Notes: generated by a model not told the origin, from the sequence alone. 32,459 nucleotides of DNA from Tissierellales bacterium (GCA_030152145.1 JASLIL010000054.1:1-32459), one strand, 5' to 3'. Positions 15,428 through 25,073 are shown, numbered from the stretch's first letter. Numbers and translations are program-made.

Positions 15428-15925
15428 TTGAATAATGTAGTTTTGGTAGGAAGGCTTACTAGGGACCCTGAATTAAGGTATATTCCAAGTGGTACAGCAG
15501 TTACTAGATTTTCTCTAGCTGTTGACAAGCAACTTTCAAGAGAGAAAAAACAAGAATTCGAACAAAAAGGACAACCAACAGCCGACTTTATCAATATCGT
15601 CGTATGGGGAAGACAGGCAGAAAACTGTGCTAATTACCTTGCAAAAGGAAGACTAGTAGCAATTCAAGGTAGAATTGACACTGGTAGGTATCAGGACAAA
15701 GATGGTAAGATGGTCTACACTACTGATGTAGTAGCAGAGCAGGTAGAATTCTTAGAATGGGGCGACAGCAACAACAGCTCCAATCAAATGAGACAAAATC
15801 AGTATAGTAACGATACTTTTGCTGGAGGAAACTTTAACCAAGGTCCTTCTCAACAAGATAATAGTTCAGATTCCCCTGGATTAGATGGATTTGACGATAT
15901 TACTGACGATAATATTCCATTCTAG
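15428..15925 (+). CDS. ssb: Single-stranded DNA-binding protein
   Basis: A 165-aa protein starting (M)NNVVLVGRLTRDPELRY, with the OB fold over residues 1-107 (FINIVVWGRQAENCANYL, GRIDTGRYQDKDG), a glutamine/asparagine/serine-rich linker, and the acidic C-terminal tip DDITDDNIPF that recruits partner proteins. I set the start at TTG 15428: AAGGTGGTG lies just before it, and the protein then begins as SSBs normally do. Two upstream GTG codons fall inside the ribosome binding site. Confidence 0.96.
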   Translation: MNNVVLVGRLTRDPELRYIPSGTAVTRFSLAVDKQLSREKKQEFEQKGQPTADFINIVVWGRQAENCANYLAKGRLVAIQGRIDTGRYQDKDGKMVYTTDVVAEQVEFLEWGDSNNSSNQMRQNQYSNDTFAGGNFNQGPSQQDNSSDSPGLDGFDDITDDNIPF

Positions 15926-15940
15926 AGGGAGGTAAGATGA

Positions 15941-16165
15941 ATGCAAAGAAAATTTAAACCAAGAAAAAGAATTTGTAGCTTCTGTGCAAATAAAGAAGGA
16001 GCTATAGACTATAAAGATGTAAACAAACTAAAGAAACATGTTACAGAAAAAGGTAAAATTCTTCCAAGAAGAGTAACTGGAAACTGTGCAAAACATCAAA
16101 GAGAATTAACAAGGGCTATTAAGAAAGCAAGACAAGTAGCATTGTTACCATATAGTGCAGAATAA
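15941..16165 (+). CDS. rpsR: 30S ribosomal protein S18
   Basis: A 74-aa basic protein: RKRICSFCANK near the N-terminus, ILPRRVTGNCAKHQREL, and RAIKKARQVALLPY at the end. The CxxC plus the later Cys-His pair mark the zinc-binding (C+) form of S18. It ends the rpsF-ssb-rpsR operon, with a GAGGGAGG ribosome binding site and a terminator directly after it. An ATG 4 nt earlier is out of frame and ends after six codons. Confidence 0.97.
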   Translation: MQRKFKPRKRICSFCANKEGAIDYKDVNKLKKHVTEKGKILPRRVTGNCAKHQRELTRAIKKARQVALLPYSAE

Positions 16166-16166
16166 T

Positions 16167-16194
16167 AAAAAAGAGAGGATTTCCTCTCTTTTTT
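16167..16194 (+). terminator. Terminator of the rpsF-ssb-rpsR operon
   Basis: Stem AAAAAAGAGAGG paired with CCTCTCTTTTTT, 4-nt loop, T-rich end. The strong poly-A/poly-U flanks make it potentially bidirectional. Confidence 0.9.
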
Positions 16195-16283
16195 ATTCTA
16201 TATAGGATTATAATAAATTGTAAGAGGGCTTTAAAATATGTTATTATAATAGAACATTGATAGCTAGAAATTGAGGTGATATA

Positions 16284-17222
16284 TTGAAGGAAGAATTACA
16301 GAAGAAAATACTAAAGACAACTTTTACAATAATTTTATCAGTAGTAATTTTACTGGCTGGCATCTACTTTATGCCCAGCATAATATTTCTATTTCCCCTA
16401 GCACTAGTAGTTCTAGGTATAGAATGTGGCTTAAAGTATAACATTATATCCTTAGTACTATCACTTATAATAACTACACTGGCAACTGATATAATGTCAG
16501 GGATAGTCCTATCCCTACTATTTATTCCAATAACTATAATATTAAATACTATGCTTATAAGACATAGAAAACCCATGGAAATACTGGCTTTTACAACTAT
16601 AGTATTTTTTATATCCATACTACTGACCTTTAGCATATTAAATACATACACTAATAGCAACCTTATAGATCAGGTAAAGGAAGGCTTCCAGCTAGGTTTG
16701 GAAAAGGAGGTAGAAAATATAAAAAAAGAGGATCCAAGACTTTCAGAAAGTCAGATCTTAAAAGTGGAGATGCTTATGGATAGTACCCTTGATTATTTCC
16801 AAGTACTAATCCCAACTATATTTTTAATATTTTCCTTTGGACTTTCATTTATAAACTATGGACTGGCTTCTTATATACTGAATAAAAAGAAGGATGTCTT
16901 TATAAGATTACCTATGTTTGCAAAGTTTGAATTGCCAAATAATATCTTTATGGGGATGGCAGTAATGTTTATTCCTATGTTTATAATAAAGAAACTAGGC
17001 TTGGACTATGGAGAAAGCGCCATAATAAACTTAGTGGCTATATTTTCCTTTTTATTCTATATACAAGGATTAGCAGTCATAGATTTCAGACTTATATTAA
17101 GAAAGCTTACCAGGGGAAGAAGAGTACTCAACATTCTCTTAATAGTAGCTTTACTACCAATAAGTTGGTTTATAGTCCTTTTAGGGATCTTAGACTCCCT
17201 AGTAGGTCTAAGAAGAATATAA
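16284..17222 (+). CDS. DUF2232 (YybS-like) membrane protein
   Basis: A 312-aa polytopic protein with about eight hydrophobic segments, ending LLPISWFIVLLGILDSLVGLRRI. It matches the DUF2232/YybS pattern and sits directly before gdpP, the same arrangement as yybS-yybT(gdpP)-rplI-dnaC in Bacillus subtilis. It may be the S component of a small-molecule transporter, but the substrate is unknown. The start is TTG 16284 with GAGGTGAT 4 nt upstream, the same design as the starts at 2764 and 4457. Confidence 0.85.
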   Translation: MKEELQKKILKTTFTIILSVVILLAGIYFMPSIIFLFPLALVVLGIECGLKYNIISLVLSLIITTLATDIMSGIVLSLLFIPITIILNTMLIRHRKPMEILAFTTIVFFISILLTFSILNTYTNSNLIDQVKEGFQLGLEKEVENIKKEDPRLSESQILKVEMLMDSTLDYFQVLIPTIFLIFSFGLSFINYGLASYILNKKKDVFIRLPMFAKFELPNNIFMGMAVMFIPMFIIKKLGLDYGESAIINLVAIFSFLFYIQGLAVIDFRLILRKLTRGRRVLNILLIVALLPISWFIVLLGILDSLVGLRRI

Positions 17223-17246
17223 TATGTTATAAATAGGAGGATATAT

Positions 17247-19259
17247 ATGAAATACAGAAGTCTCTTTGAGACCAAGGATATAAGAATATATTTAGCCCTA
17301 ATAGGTGTAATGTCACTTATACTTTTATTTTTCAAGCCTGTTGTAGGAGCTATAGCCATAGGAATATTAGCATTTTTGATAATTGATTATGTGAAAGCCT
17401 TGAGAAAAACAGATAGAAAATGGATAGAGTATGTCGAATCCCTATCAGGTAAATTTGATTCGGTGACAAAACATGCCGTTTTCAATATGCCCTTTCCTCT
17501 TGTAATACTAGAGGAAGATGGGAAGATGACTTGGTACAATACTCAGTTTAAAAATATGATGACAGAGGAAATGGAAGAAGAAGAGGAAATACTAAATAAA
17601 CCTATAAAGAAATTTATCTCCAAGCTAGATCTTGAAGAAATCTTTGTCAATAAGGAAAATAGGCCTATACAAATAAGTCATGGAGAAAAACACTATAAAG
17701 TTCATTACAACGTGGTAGAGGATGAGAGGCTAAATCAAAGAGAAGAAGACATAGCAATACTATATTGGGTTGATGATACTGACTATATAGATACTAAAAA
17801 TACTCTATACGATGAAAGTTTGGTCACCTGTCTAGCTTATATAGATAACTATAGTGAAGTAAAAAATACAACTCCAGAAGAAACAAGGCCACTTGTAATG
17901 GCAGAAATAGATAGTATAATAAATAATTATACCCTAGACCATAATGGTATGGTTAGAAAGTATGAAAATGACAAGTATCTTTTAATTTTTGAAAGAAAGG
18001 ATATAGACATAATTCAGGAAAGAAAATTTGATATTCTAGATGAAATAAGGGCTATAAACAAGGGTAATACCATACCTGTAACCATGAGTTTGGGTGTAGG
18101 TATAGAAAATGGCAGTCCCTTTGATTCCTATAATGCAGCAAGGGGAGCCATAGATATAACTTTAGGACGTGGTGGGGATCAGGCAGTGGTAAAAGAGGGA
18201 GAAAACATAAGTTTCTATGGTGGTAAGACCAAGGCTATAGAAAAAAGCAATAAGGTTAAGTCAAGAGTTATATCCCATGCTCTAAGACAACTTATAGATC
18301 AATCAGATAATATATTTATAATGGGCCACAGAGGGGCAGACATGGATTCCTTTGGAGCCTCTATTGGTATCTTAAGAGCAGTTTTAAATAGGGGCAAGGA
18401 GGGCTTTATAGTTCTTGATGATGTAAACCCGGCTATAGAAAATATATATGAAAAAATGACAGAAGAACAGTCTGACTATCTCAGACTTGTTATAGATAAG
18501 GAAGAGGCAGAGAGAAGGATTAAAAAATCGGATTTGCTGGTGGTTTTAGATAATCACAAGCCAAACTTTACAGAGGCTCCTGAGCTTTTAGACTATACTG
18601 AAAGAGTGGTAGTAATAGACCACCATAGAAGAGGGGCTGAGTTTATAGAAAATCCAATATTAACCTATCTTGAGCCCTATGCTTCCTCTACCTGTGAGCT
18701 TATTACAGAAATTCTTTTCTATATGGAAGATAAGCTTAATATGGAGAAGTTTGATGCCAATGCCCTCTTGGCGGGTATAACAGTTGATACTAAAAACTTT
18801 ACATTTCAAACAGGAGTTAGGACCTTTGAAGCTGCTTCTATACTAAAGAGAGCAGGAGCAGATACAACTGAGGTCAGACAGCTTTTTAGAGATGATTTCA
18901 ATACATTCCTATATAAAGCTGAAGTAGTTAGTCATTCTAAAATAGTTTTTGAAAAGATAGCTATTGGTAGATTAGAAAAAGACATGGAAGATTCAGTTTT
19001 AATAGCAGCCCAGGGAGCCAATGATCTTTTAAATATAAACGGCATAGAGGCTTCCTTTGTAATGACTCTTTCCAAGGGTAGAATACACATAAGTGGACGT
19101 TCCCTAGGAGACATAAGTGTCCAGTTAATTTTAGAGAAGTTAGGTGGCGGAGGCCACTTAACTAGTGCAGGAACCCAGCTAGACATGTCAATAGATGAGG
19201 CTGAAGAGGCTCTATTAAAGGCAATTGAAGAATATTTAGCGGAAGGTGATGATGATTAA
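17247..19259 (+). CDS. gdpP: Cyclic-di-AMP phosphodiesterase GdpP
   Basis: A 670-aa membrane enzyme that hydrolyses c-di-AMP. The order is: two membrane helices (about 14-30 and 34-48), a PAS-like domain (about 75-165), a degenerate GGDEF domain (about 175-325, with RGGDQA in place of GGDEF), then DHH and DHHA1 phosphodiesterase domains. Metal-binding motifs are GHRGADMDSFG (His361, Asp365, Asp367), LDNH (Asp435) and DHH (458-460). The C-terminal GGGGH nucleotide-binding motif is present. ATG follows AGGAGG at 17247. The stop overlaps the rplI start by 1 nt (TAATG), so L9 synthesis is coupled to this gene. Confidence 0.96.
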   Translation: MKYRSLFETKDIRIYLALIGVMSLILLFFKPVVGAIAIGILAFLIIDYVKALRKTDRKWIEYVESLSGKFDSVTKHAVFNMPFPLVILEEDGKMTWYNTQFKNMMTEEMEEEEEILNKPIKKFISKLDLEEIFVNKENRPIQISHGEKHYKVHYNVVEDERLNQREEDIAILYWVDDTDYIDTKNTLYDESLVTCLAYIDNYSEVKNTTPEETRPLVMAEIDSIINNYTLDHNGMVRKYENDKYLLIFERKDIDIIQERKFDILDEIRAINKGNTIPVTMSLGVGIENGSPFDSYNAARGAIDITLGRGGDQAVVKEGENISFYGGKTKAIEKSNKVKSRVISHALRQLIDQSDNIFIMGHRGADMDSFGASIGILRAVLNRGKEGFIVLDDVNPAIENIYEKMTEEQSDYLRLVIDKEEAERRIKKSDLLVVLDNHKPNFTEAPELLDYTERVVVIDHHRRGAEFIENPILTYLEPYASSTCELITEILFYMEDKLNMEKFDANALLAGITVDTKNFTFQTGVRTFEAASILKRAGADTTEVRQLFRDDFNTFLYKAEVVSHSKIVFEKIAIGRLEKDMEDSVLIAAQGANDLLNINGIEASFVMTLSKGRIHISGRSLGDISVQLILEKLGGGGHLTSAGTQLDMSIDEAEEALLKAIEEYLAEGDDD

Positions 19260-19705
19260 TGAAGGTTATATTATTGAAGGATGTTAAGGGTATAGGAAAA
19301 AAAGGAGATCTTGTTAATGCTAAGGATGGTCATGCTAGAAACTATCTATTACCAAGAAATCTAGCTGTTGAAGCTACTACGCAAAATATGAATCAGTGGA
19401 AGAGGGAAAAAAAAGAAGAACAGGCCCAGCAAGAACAGGAATACAAGGAAGCCTTAGATCTTAAGAAAGAGCTAGAAAGCTTGACTCTTGGATTTACTAG
19501 TAAGGCAGGCGAAAATGGAAAGCTATTCGGTTCTATTACCTCAAAAGATATATCAGAAAAACTTAAGAAGGATCACAAGATAAATATAGACAAAAGAAAG
19601 ATAGAAATGGAAGACAATATAAAGGATTTAGGAACTACAGTAGTTACAGTTAGAGTTTACCCTAAAGTTGTAGCAGAGCTTAAGGTTAAGGTAGAAGAAG
19701 CCTAG
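19259..19705 (+). CDS. rplI: 50S ribosomal protein L9
   Basis: A 148-aa protein with the N-terminal L9 domain (MKVILLKDVKGIGKKGD, NYLLPRNLA), a long connecting helix rich in Lys/Glu (about 45-75), and the C-terminal domain starting near GKLFGSITSKDI. Normal length. Its ATG uses the last base of the gdpP stop, with the RBS-like GGAAGGTGATG inside gdpP. Confidence 0.97.
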   Translation: MKVILLKDVKGIGKKGDLVNAKDGHARNYLLPRNLAVEATTQNMNQWKREKKEEQAQQEQEYKEALDLKKELESLTLGFTSKAGENGKLFGSITSKDISEKLKKDHKINIDKRKIEMEDNIKDLGTTVVTVRVYPKVVAELKVKVEEA

Positions 19706-19711
19706 GAAGGT

Positions 19712-21061
19712 GTGAGTACAATAGACGATAATTTAATGGGAAAAGTACCTCCCTATAGTCTTGAAGCTGAGCAATCTGTACTAGGCTCTATGATTCTAGA
19801 TAAGGATGCAATAAATACAGCAGTAGAAGAATTAAGAGCAGATGACTTTTATAAAGAGGCCAACAAGAAGATTTTTAGCTCTATCGTAGAATTATTCAAT
19901 AAAAGTGAACCAGTAGACCTAGTAACTCTCTCAGAAGATTTAAATAAAAAATCAGCATTGGAAACCATAGGGGGAGTGGCTTATTTAGCGGAGCTATCAG
20001 GTTCTGTAGCCATAACTTCAAATATAAAATACTACTGTGACATAGTTAAAGAAAAATCTCTACTAAGGACTCTTATAAAATCCTGTGATGAGGTTATGGC
20101 TTTAAGCTATGAAGACGAAGAAGAAGTAAGTTTTATTATAGAGACAGCAGAGAAAAATATTTTTGATATAACTCAAGGTCGCCACAAAGATGGCTTTAGC
20201 GAAATAAGAGATGTTCTTATGACAAGTTTTGACAAGATAGAGGAGCTATCAAAGCATGATGGAGGTCTAACAGGTTTAACTACTGGCTTTGTAGACCTTG
20301 ATAGGACCTTATCAGGAATGCAAAGTTCAGATCTTATATTATTAGCAGCCAGACCCAGTATGGGTAAGACAGCTCTGGGTATAAATATAGCTGTAAATGC
20401 AGCCCTAGAGGCCCAGGCCCATGTGGCAGTTTTCTCCCTAGAAATGTCCAAGGAGCAGCTAGCACAAAGAATGATGTCATCAGTATCCCATGTAGGCCTT
20501 CAAAATATTATAGCTGGAGATTTAGATGAAGATCAATGGCTTAGGCTTATAGATGGAATGGCACCTCTTTCAACTGCCAACATATTTATAGATGATACAG
20601 CAGGTATATCTCTCACGGAAATGAAGGCCAAGTGCAGAAGGCTTAAAATGGAAAAAGACCTAGACCTAATCGTTATAGACTATCTTCAGTTAATGCAAGG
20701 AGAGGGTAAACAGGAAAATAGGCAACAGGAAATATCCAATATATCAAGAGGGCTAAAGGCCCTTGCCAAGGAAATAGGATGCCCTGTAGTAGCCTTATCT
20801 CAGCTTTCCAGAGCACCAGAGCTTAGAGCAGATCACAGGCCTATCCTTTCAGACCTAAGAGAATCTGGAGCCATAGAGCAGGATGCTGACGTGGTTTTAT
20901 TCCTCTACAGAGATGAGTACTACCACGAAGATTCAGATAAGAAGAATATTGGAGAAGTAATAATAGCAAAGCATAGAAATGGACCAACAGGTACAGTTGA
21001 ACTAGTATGGAAAGGCGAGTTTACTAAGTTCCTAAACAAGGAAAATTTTTTAGTACAGTAG
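19712..21061 (+). CDS. dnaB: Replicative DNA helicase DnaB
   Basis: A 449-aa hexameric helicase. The N-terminal domain contains VPPYSLEAEQSVLGSMI, a linker follows, and the RecA-type motor has Walker A ARPSMGKT (213-220), Walker B LIVIDYLQLM, SQLSRAPE and the Arg-finger region KHRNGPTG. The start is given as GTG 19712, but the AGGAAGG ribosome binding site is only about 1 nt from it. The next start in frame is ATG 19736 (MGKVPPY), so the exact N-terminus is uncertain. It follows rplI as in Bacillus. With the dnaD- and dnaC-like genes 1-3 kb downstream, the locus groups helicase and candidate loaders. Confidence 0.96.
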   Translation: MSTIDDNLMGKVPPYSLEAEQSVLGSMILDKDAINTAVEELRADDFYKEANKKIFSSIVELFNKSEPVDLVTLSEDLNKKSALETIGGVAYLAELSGSVAITSNIKYYCDIVKEKSLLRTLIKSCDEVMALSYEDEEEVSFIIETAEKNIFDITQGRHKDGFSEIRDVLMTSFDKIEELSKHDGGLTGLTTGFVDLDRTLSGMQSSDLILLAARPSMGKTALGINIAVNAALEAQAHVAVFSLEMSKEQLAQRMMSSVSHVGLQNIIAGDLDEDQWLRLIDGMAPLSTANIFIDDTAGISLTEMKAKCRRLKMEKDLDLIVIDYLQLMQGEGKQENRQQEISNISRGLKALAKEIGCPVVALSQLSRAPELRADHRPILSDLRESGAIEQDADVVLFLYRDEYYHEDSDKKNIGEVIIAKHRNGPTGTVELVWKGEFTKFLNKENFLVQ

Positions 21062-21070
21062 GAGGTAAAA

Positions 21071-22276
21071 ATGAAAGACGATAAGATTTTAAAGTTAAAT
21101 GATGATGTTAGCTGGATAGGTATACTAGATCCAGGCTTAATAACCTTTGATGTTGTTATGGAAACAAAGTATGGAACAACTTACAACTCATACTTTATAG
21201 ATGCAGACAAGAAGGCTATAATAGAAACTTCAAAAGAAAAGTTCAAGGATACCTATCTATCTAAGGTGAAAGAAGTAGTAGACTATGAGGATATAGACTA
21301 TATAATCTTAAATCATACAGAGCCAGATCACTCAAGTAACCTAAAACATCTTTTAAAGTTGGCACCACAGGCAACTGTAGTAGGTACAAGATCTGCCCTT
21401 AATTTTGCCAAGAAGATGGTTGACTTTGAATTTAAGACTATGATGGTAAAAGAAGGAGATTGCCTAGATTTAGGAAATAAAACTCTAAGATTTATAATGG
21501 CTCCCTTCCTTCACTGGCCAGACACAATGTACACCTATCTAGAAGAAGACAAGATACTATTTACCTGTGATTCCTTTGGCTGTCACTTCTGTGACGAGAG
21601 GATGTTTGACGATAAGGTGGCAGACTTTGATGATGCCTTTAGCTACTATTTTGATGTTATATTAAAGCCTTTTAGCAACTATATGCTAGAAGCTATAAAT
21701 AAAATAAGAGACTTGGATATAAATATAATAGCACCAGGTCATGGCCCAATACTAAGAAGTAATTGGAAAAAGTATGTAGACTGGTCAGAAGAAATAGCAT
21801 TAGAAACAGAAAGTCTAAAGAAAGATCATAAAGTATTTATCCCTTATGTATCTGCCTATGGAAATACTAGAAAGATAGCAGATAAAATAGCAGAGGGCAT
21901 AAAATTAGCAGGAGATATAGAGGTTGAAATAATGGACATAGAGCATATGGACCCAGCTCTAGTAGAGAAAAATATAGAGGAATCCACAGCTATTTTAGTA
22001 GGTTCACCAACTATAAATCAAAATACTCTACTGCCAATCTATACTCTAATGGCCATGATTAACCCTATAAGAAACAGAGGGAAACTAGCTGGAGCCTTTG
22101 GTTCTTTTGGATGGAGTGGTGAAGCACCAGCAATAATCCAGGGTATGCTAAAAAGCTTAAAATTAAAAACTCTAGATGACAAGGGGCTAAAAATCAGCCT
22201 GGTACCATTTGAAACGGACCTAGAAGAGGCTGTAGAATATGGAAGGAATTTTGGCCAAGCCCTATTAGGAAAATAA
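21071..22276 (+). CDS. fprA: Flavodiiron protein (A-type flavoprotein), O2/NO reductase
   Basis: A 401-aa soluble enzyme. The N-terminal metallo-beta-lactamase-like domain (1-250) holds the diiron site: HTEPDH (His82, Glu84, Asp86, His87), His148, Asp167 and His224. The C-terminal flavodoxin domain (about 258-401) has an FMN phosphate loop, SAYGNTRKIA. Such enzymes reduce oxygen to water or NO to N2O in anaerobes, fed by rubredoxin or similar. No rubredoxin domain is fused. A CHFC pair (171-174) next to a metal ligand is not a standard motif I recall. It sits between replication genes and may have been added to that operon. The start is ATG with AGGAGG upstream, 9 nt after dnaB. Confidence 0.94.
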   Translation: MKDDKILKLNDDVSWIGILDPGLITFDVVMETKYGTTYNSYFIDADKKAIIETSKEKFKDTYLSKVKEVVDYEDIDYIILNHTEPDHSSNLKHLLKLAPQATVVGTRSALNFAKKMVDFEFKTMMVKEGDCLDLGNKTLRFIMAPFLHWPDTMYTYLEEDKILFTCDSFGCHFCDERMFDDKVADFDDAFSYYFDVILKPFSNYMLEAINKIRDLDINIIAPGHGPILRSNWKKYVDWSEEIALETESLKKDHKVFIPYVSAYGNTRKIADKIAEGIKLAGDIEVEIMDIEHMDPALVEKNIEESTAILVGSPTINQNTLLPIYTLMAMINPIRNRGKLAGAFGSFGWSGEAPAIIQGMLKSLKLKTLDDKGLKISLVPFETDLEEAVEYGRNFGQALLGK

Positions 22277-22281
22277 ATTAA

Positions 22282-22306
22282 AGGCTACTGCCCAGGCAGT
22301 AGCCTC
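22282..22306 (+). terminator. Hairpin between fprA and the dnaD-like gene
   Basis: A 10-bp perfect GC-rich stem (GGCTACTGCC / GGCAGTAGCC) with a 2-nt loop, followed by the weak T tract TCTTTG. It may be an attenuator or partial terminator; the dnaD-like gene starts only 24 nt after the stem. Confidence 0.55.
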
Positions 22307-22326
22307 TTTGAAATAGAGGTGAGCAA

Positions 22327-23415
22327 GTGAGTTTTTTTATAGATACTGCAGACATAGATTTGGGAGACACTCCTATAGAAAATATATTTATAAACGACTA
22401 TATGCCAATGGCAAATGGAACCTATGTAAAGGTCTATCTTCTTGGATATAAATATGCCTATGACAGAGATGTTTCCATAAAACTAGATAATAAGACCATA
22501 TCTAGAAATTTAGATATCCCACTTTCAGATGTATTATCTGCCTGGGATTTTTGGGAAGAAAAAGGAATAGTTGAAAAGTTAGCTAAGGAAGATGGGGACC
22601 CCTTTGACTATAAGGTAAGGTTTTTAAATTTAAAGCAACTTTATATAGACAACAACTACAAGCCAGTAGGAATTAACATGTCAAAAAAAAGTCAGCAAGA
22701 CTACTCCTCATCGGTAAAGGATGTTTTAGAGGCCAATGGAAATCCAGAAATAAATAAGATGTTCAATCAAATAGACTATATTATAAGAAGACCCTTGGTA
22801 CCCAATGAGAAAAAAACCATTTTGGACTGGCTTCACAACTACAACATGAATCCTGATGTAGTGGAGAAAGCATTTTTCCAGGCCATGGAGAAAAAAGGCA
22901 AGAGGGATATTAGGTATGTAGCTGGAATTATAAAAAATTGGTATGATCAAGGTATAACCAATCTTCAAGCCTATGAAGATAGTCTAAGGCTAAAGAATGA
23001 AAGATACTACAGCTATACAGCAATTCTTAAATCTTTGGGAATAAGCGGTAGAAACATAACCCCAGCAGAAAAAAAGATAGTAGACAAATGGTTTGACACC
23101 TATAAATTTAATCTAGATATAATCCTAGAAGCAGCTGCCAGGGGAACTGGTATATCCAATCCAAACATAAACTATATGGATTCAATTTTAACTAGTTGGC
23201 AGGAATCAGGCTACAAAAGCCTAGATGAAATAGGTAAGCTGGATCAGAAGCCCAAAAAAGAAAATAAGGGAAAAACAATTTATAAAAAACCTAGCAGCAA
23301 AACCAAGTTCCATAACTTTAAGCAAAGGACAGAATCCTATTCTGAGGATGATCTAGAAAGAATAGCCAAGAAAAAAAGGGAAGAGTACTACAAGAAAACT
23401 AGAGGAGAAGGATAG
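22327..23415 (+). CDS. DnaD-domain replication initiation protein
   Basis: A 362-aa protein. The N-terminal winged-helix part (about 20-90) has SRNLDIPLSDVLSAWDFWEEKGIV. Two DnaD C-terminal (DnaB_2) domains follow: the first near 145-215 with ILDWLHNYNM and VAGIIKNWYDQG, the second near 235-305 with VDKWFDTYKF and MDSILTSWQESG. A lysine-rich tail follows. Proteins of this kind help load the replicative helicase, and the DnaC-like ATPase starts 2 nt downstream, so they probably act together. The start is GTG 22327 with AGGTGAG 4 nt upstream. Confidence 0.9.
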   Translation: MSFFIDTADIDLGDTPIENIFINDYMPMANGTYVKVYLLGYKYAYDRDVSIKLDNKTISRNLDIPLSDVLSAWDFWEEKGIVEKLAKEDGDPFDYKVRFLNLKQLYIDNNYKPVGINMSKKSQQDYSSSVKDVLEANGNPEINKMFNQIDYIIRRPLVPNEKKTILDWLHNYNMNPDVVEKAFFQAMEKKGKRDIRYVAGIIKNWYDQGITNLQAYEDSLRLKNERYYSYTAILKSLGISGRNITPAEKKIVDKWFDTYKFNLDIILEAAARGTGISNPNINYMDSILTSWQESGYKSLDEIGKLDQKPKKENKGKTIYKKPSSKTKFHNFKQRTESYSEDDLERIAKKKREEYYKKTRGEG

Positions 23416-23417
23416 CC

Positions 23418-24410
23418 ATGTACGAGAGAGTTTTAAAGGACTTAATTTCTCAATATGAAAAAAAGAGGCTACAAGCTGAGGATCAATTAAGATATAGGAC
23501 AGAAGAGGTTTATAGGAAGGTTCCCAGAATAAAGGAAATAGATGACAGCATTCAGGAAATAGGCATAACCATGTCCAGGGCTGTAATAAATAACCCAGAT
23601 AGCTATCAGGCCATAATGAGAGATGCCAAGTCCAACATGGAGGAACTTAGGATGGAGAAGGCCTATGTTCTAACAGAAAATAATATTCCCCTAGACTACC
23701 TGGAAATGGAATATAGCTGTAAGACCTGTAAGGATAGAGGTTTTTTAGATAATGGGGACAAGTGTATCTGCATGACCCAGGGGCTAATAGATGCGGCCTA
23801 TGAAATGTCTAATATTAGAAAATCTCTAGATGTAGAAAACTTTGAAAACTTTAAGCTAGATATATTTCCAGACCAAAGTTTTAAGGACGAGGATTTAACA
23901 CCTAGGGAAAATATGAAGCAGATTTCCAATATATGCGTAGATTATGTAAATAACTTTGATATAGATAATGAAGAAAACCTGCTTTTCTACGGTAGCACAG
24001 GCCTGGGAAAAACCTATATGTGCAATTCCATAGCCAAGGCTCTTTTAGATATGAATAATATAGTTGTCTATCAAACAGCCTTTAAGATAATGGAGATTAT
24101 AGAGAAGAGAAGGTTTGGCAGGGATGAAGATAGGTTTAAGGACTACCAGTACCAACTCTTATTTGATGCAGACCTACTTATAATAGATGACCTGGGAACA
24201 GAACTAGCCAATGCTTTTACAAATTCAGAAATATTTAACATAGTAAACACCAGGCTAATAGCCAGGAAAAAAACCATAATATCAACAAATTTAACACCTA
24301 AGGAAATATCTGAGACCTATACAGACAGAGTCTTTTCTAGAATTCTAGAGAAATTTATACCTCTTAGGTTTTTTGGACCAGACCTTAGGTACTACCAATG
24401 GGAGGGTTAG
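23418..24410 (+). CDS. DnaC/DnaI-like helicase-loader ATPase
   Basis: A 330-aa AAA+ protein. An N-terminal helical region (1-95) leads to a zinc-binding CKTC...CIC cluster near residues 101-116, then Walker A YGSTGLGKT, Walker B LLIIDDLGTE, a STNL sensor and a TDRVFSRILE arginine-finger region. The zinc module and size match Gram-positive DnaC/DnaI loaders rather than transposon IstB proteins; no transposase is nearby. It lies 2 nt after the dnaD-like gene and should load the DnaB helicase encoded upstream at 19712. The start is ATG 23418. Confidence 0.9.
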   Translation: MYERVLKDLISQYEKKRLQAEDQLRYRTEEVYRKVPRIKEIDDSIQEIGITMSRAVINNPDSYQAIMRDAKSNMEELRMEKAYVLTENNIPLDYLEMEYSCKTCKDRGFLDNGDKCICMTQGLIDAAYEMSNIRKSLDVENFENFKLDIFPDQSFKDEDLTPRENMKQISNICVDYVNNFDIDNEENLLFYGSTGLGKTYMCNSIAKALLDMNNIVVYQTAFKIMEIIEKRRFGRDEDRFKDYQYQLLFDADLLIIDDLGTELANAFTNSEIFNIVNTRLIARKKTIISTNLTPKEISETYTDRVFSRILEKFIPLRFFGPDLRYYQWEG

Positions 24411-24413
24411 ACT

Positions 24414-24881
24414 ATGGAAAAGATATTTTTAGGACTAGTAATCCTTATGTTCTTAAGTATTAGCTATTCCAATCTAAAAAAAAGAAAGGAAATAAAATAT
24501 AGGTCCCTGGCTACTAAGCTAGACAAGTCAGTAGCCCTAATAGTCCTATTTATATTTTTAGGTCTAGCCTACAAGACAGGAGGAAAACTTGAAAACTACC
24601 TAGTATTTTCCATAGGTTTTTTTAGTCTTGTCATACCAATTCTCTCAATGGGCATAGGAGAAAAGGGTTTTTATTATTTAAGGGGCAGGGGGTTACCTGT
24701 AAGAATTCAGGACTTTAAGGATATAAGATTAGTAAAATGTAAGAAAAACAAGGATTTCTTAAGACTAGAAAGTCAAGGTCAGGGGGAGATTATAGTTTAT
24801 AACTTTCCCAAGGAGAAAAGACAGGAGATTCTAGATTTTTTAAGAGAGAAAAAAGTTAAGCTATCTCTAGAAGACAAGTAG
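24414..24881 (+). CDS. Small membrane protein, DUF5673-like
   Basis: A 155-aa protein of unknown function with three hydrophobic segments (5-20, 42-58, 65-85). A cytoplasmic C-terminal domain of about 65 residues (GFYYLRGRGLPVRIQDFKDI, then a basic stretch, FLRL and IIVYNFPKEKRQEI) resembles the PH-like fold of DUF5673/YcxB-type proteins. It starts 3 nt after the dnaC-like gene and is the last gene of that operon. No ribosome binding site beyond the GGGAGG at the end of the previous gene is visible, so translation may be coupled. Confidence 0.6.
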   Translation: MEKIFLGLVILMFLSISYSNLKKRKEIKYRSLATKLDKSVALIVLFIFLGLAYKTGGKLENYLVFSIGFFSLVIPILSMGIGEKGFYYLRGRGLPVRIQDFKDIRLVKCKKNKDFLRLESQGQGEIIVYNFPKEKRQEILDFLREKKVKLSLEDK

Positions 24882-24907
24882 ATATAAGTTATATCTACTT
24901 TTTTTAT
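24876..24907 (+). terminator. Terminator of the dnaD-dnaC operon
   Basis: Stem AAGTAGATAT / ATATCTACTT overlaps the TAG stop of the last gene and is followed by seven further T. Confidence 0.85.
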
Positions 24908-25073
24908 TTAAAAAATCAGCAAGTTTGTTAGTTTTTAAATAGTTAAAACTTAATGAACATATAGGTAAAGCAACAGGTCTAAAGAACTTTTATAAAAAAA
25001 TAAACCTCTATTTTAAGAAAACCTAGGAAAATGAAAATAAATTGACAAATATTCTACCATTAAAAGAAAAATG

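Noticed and set aside
23418..24410. DnaC-like ATPase as an IS21 IstB helper
   Set aside because: It has the zinc-binding N-terminal module of helicase loaders, a DnaD-like partner 2 nt upstream, and no transposase or terminal repeats.
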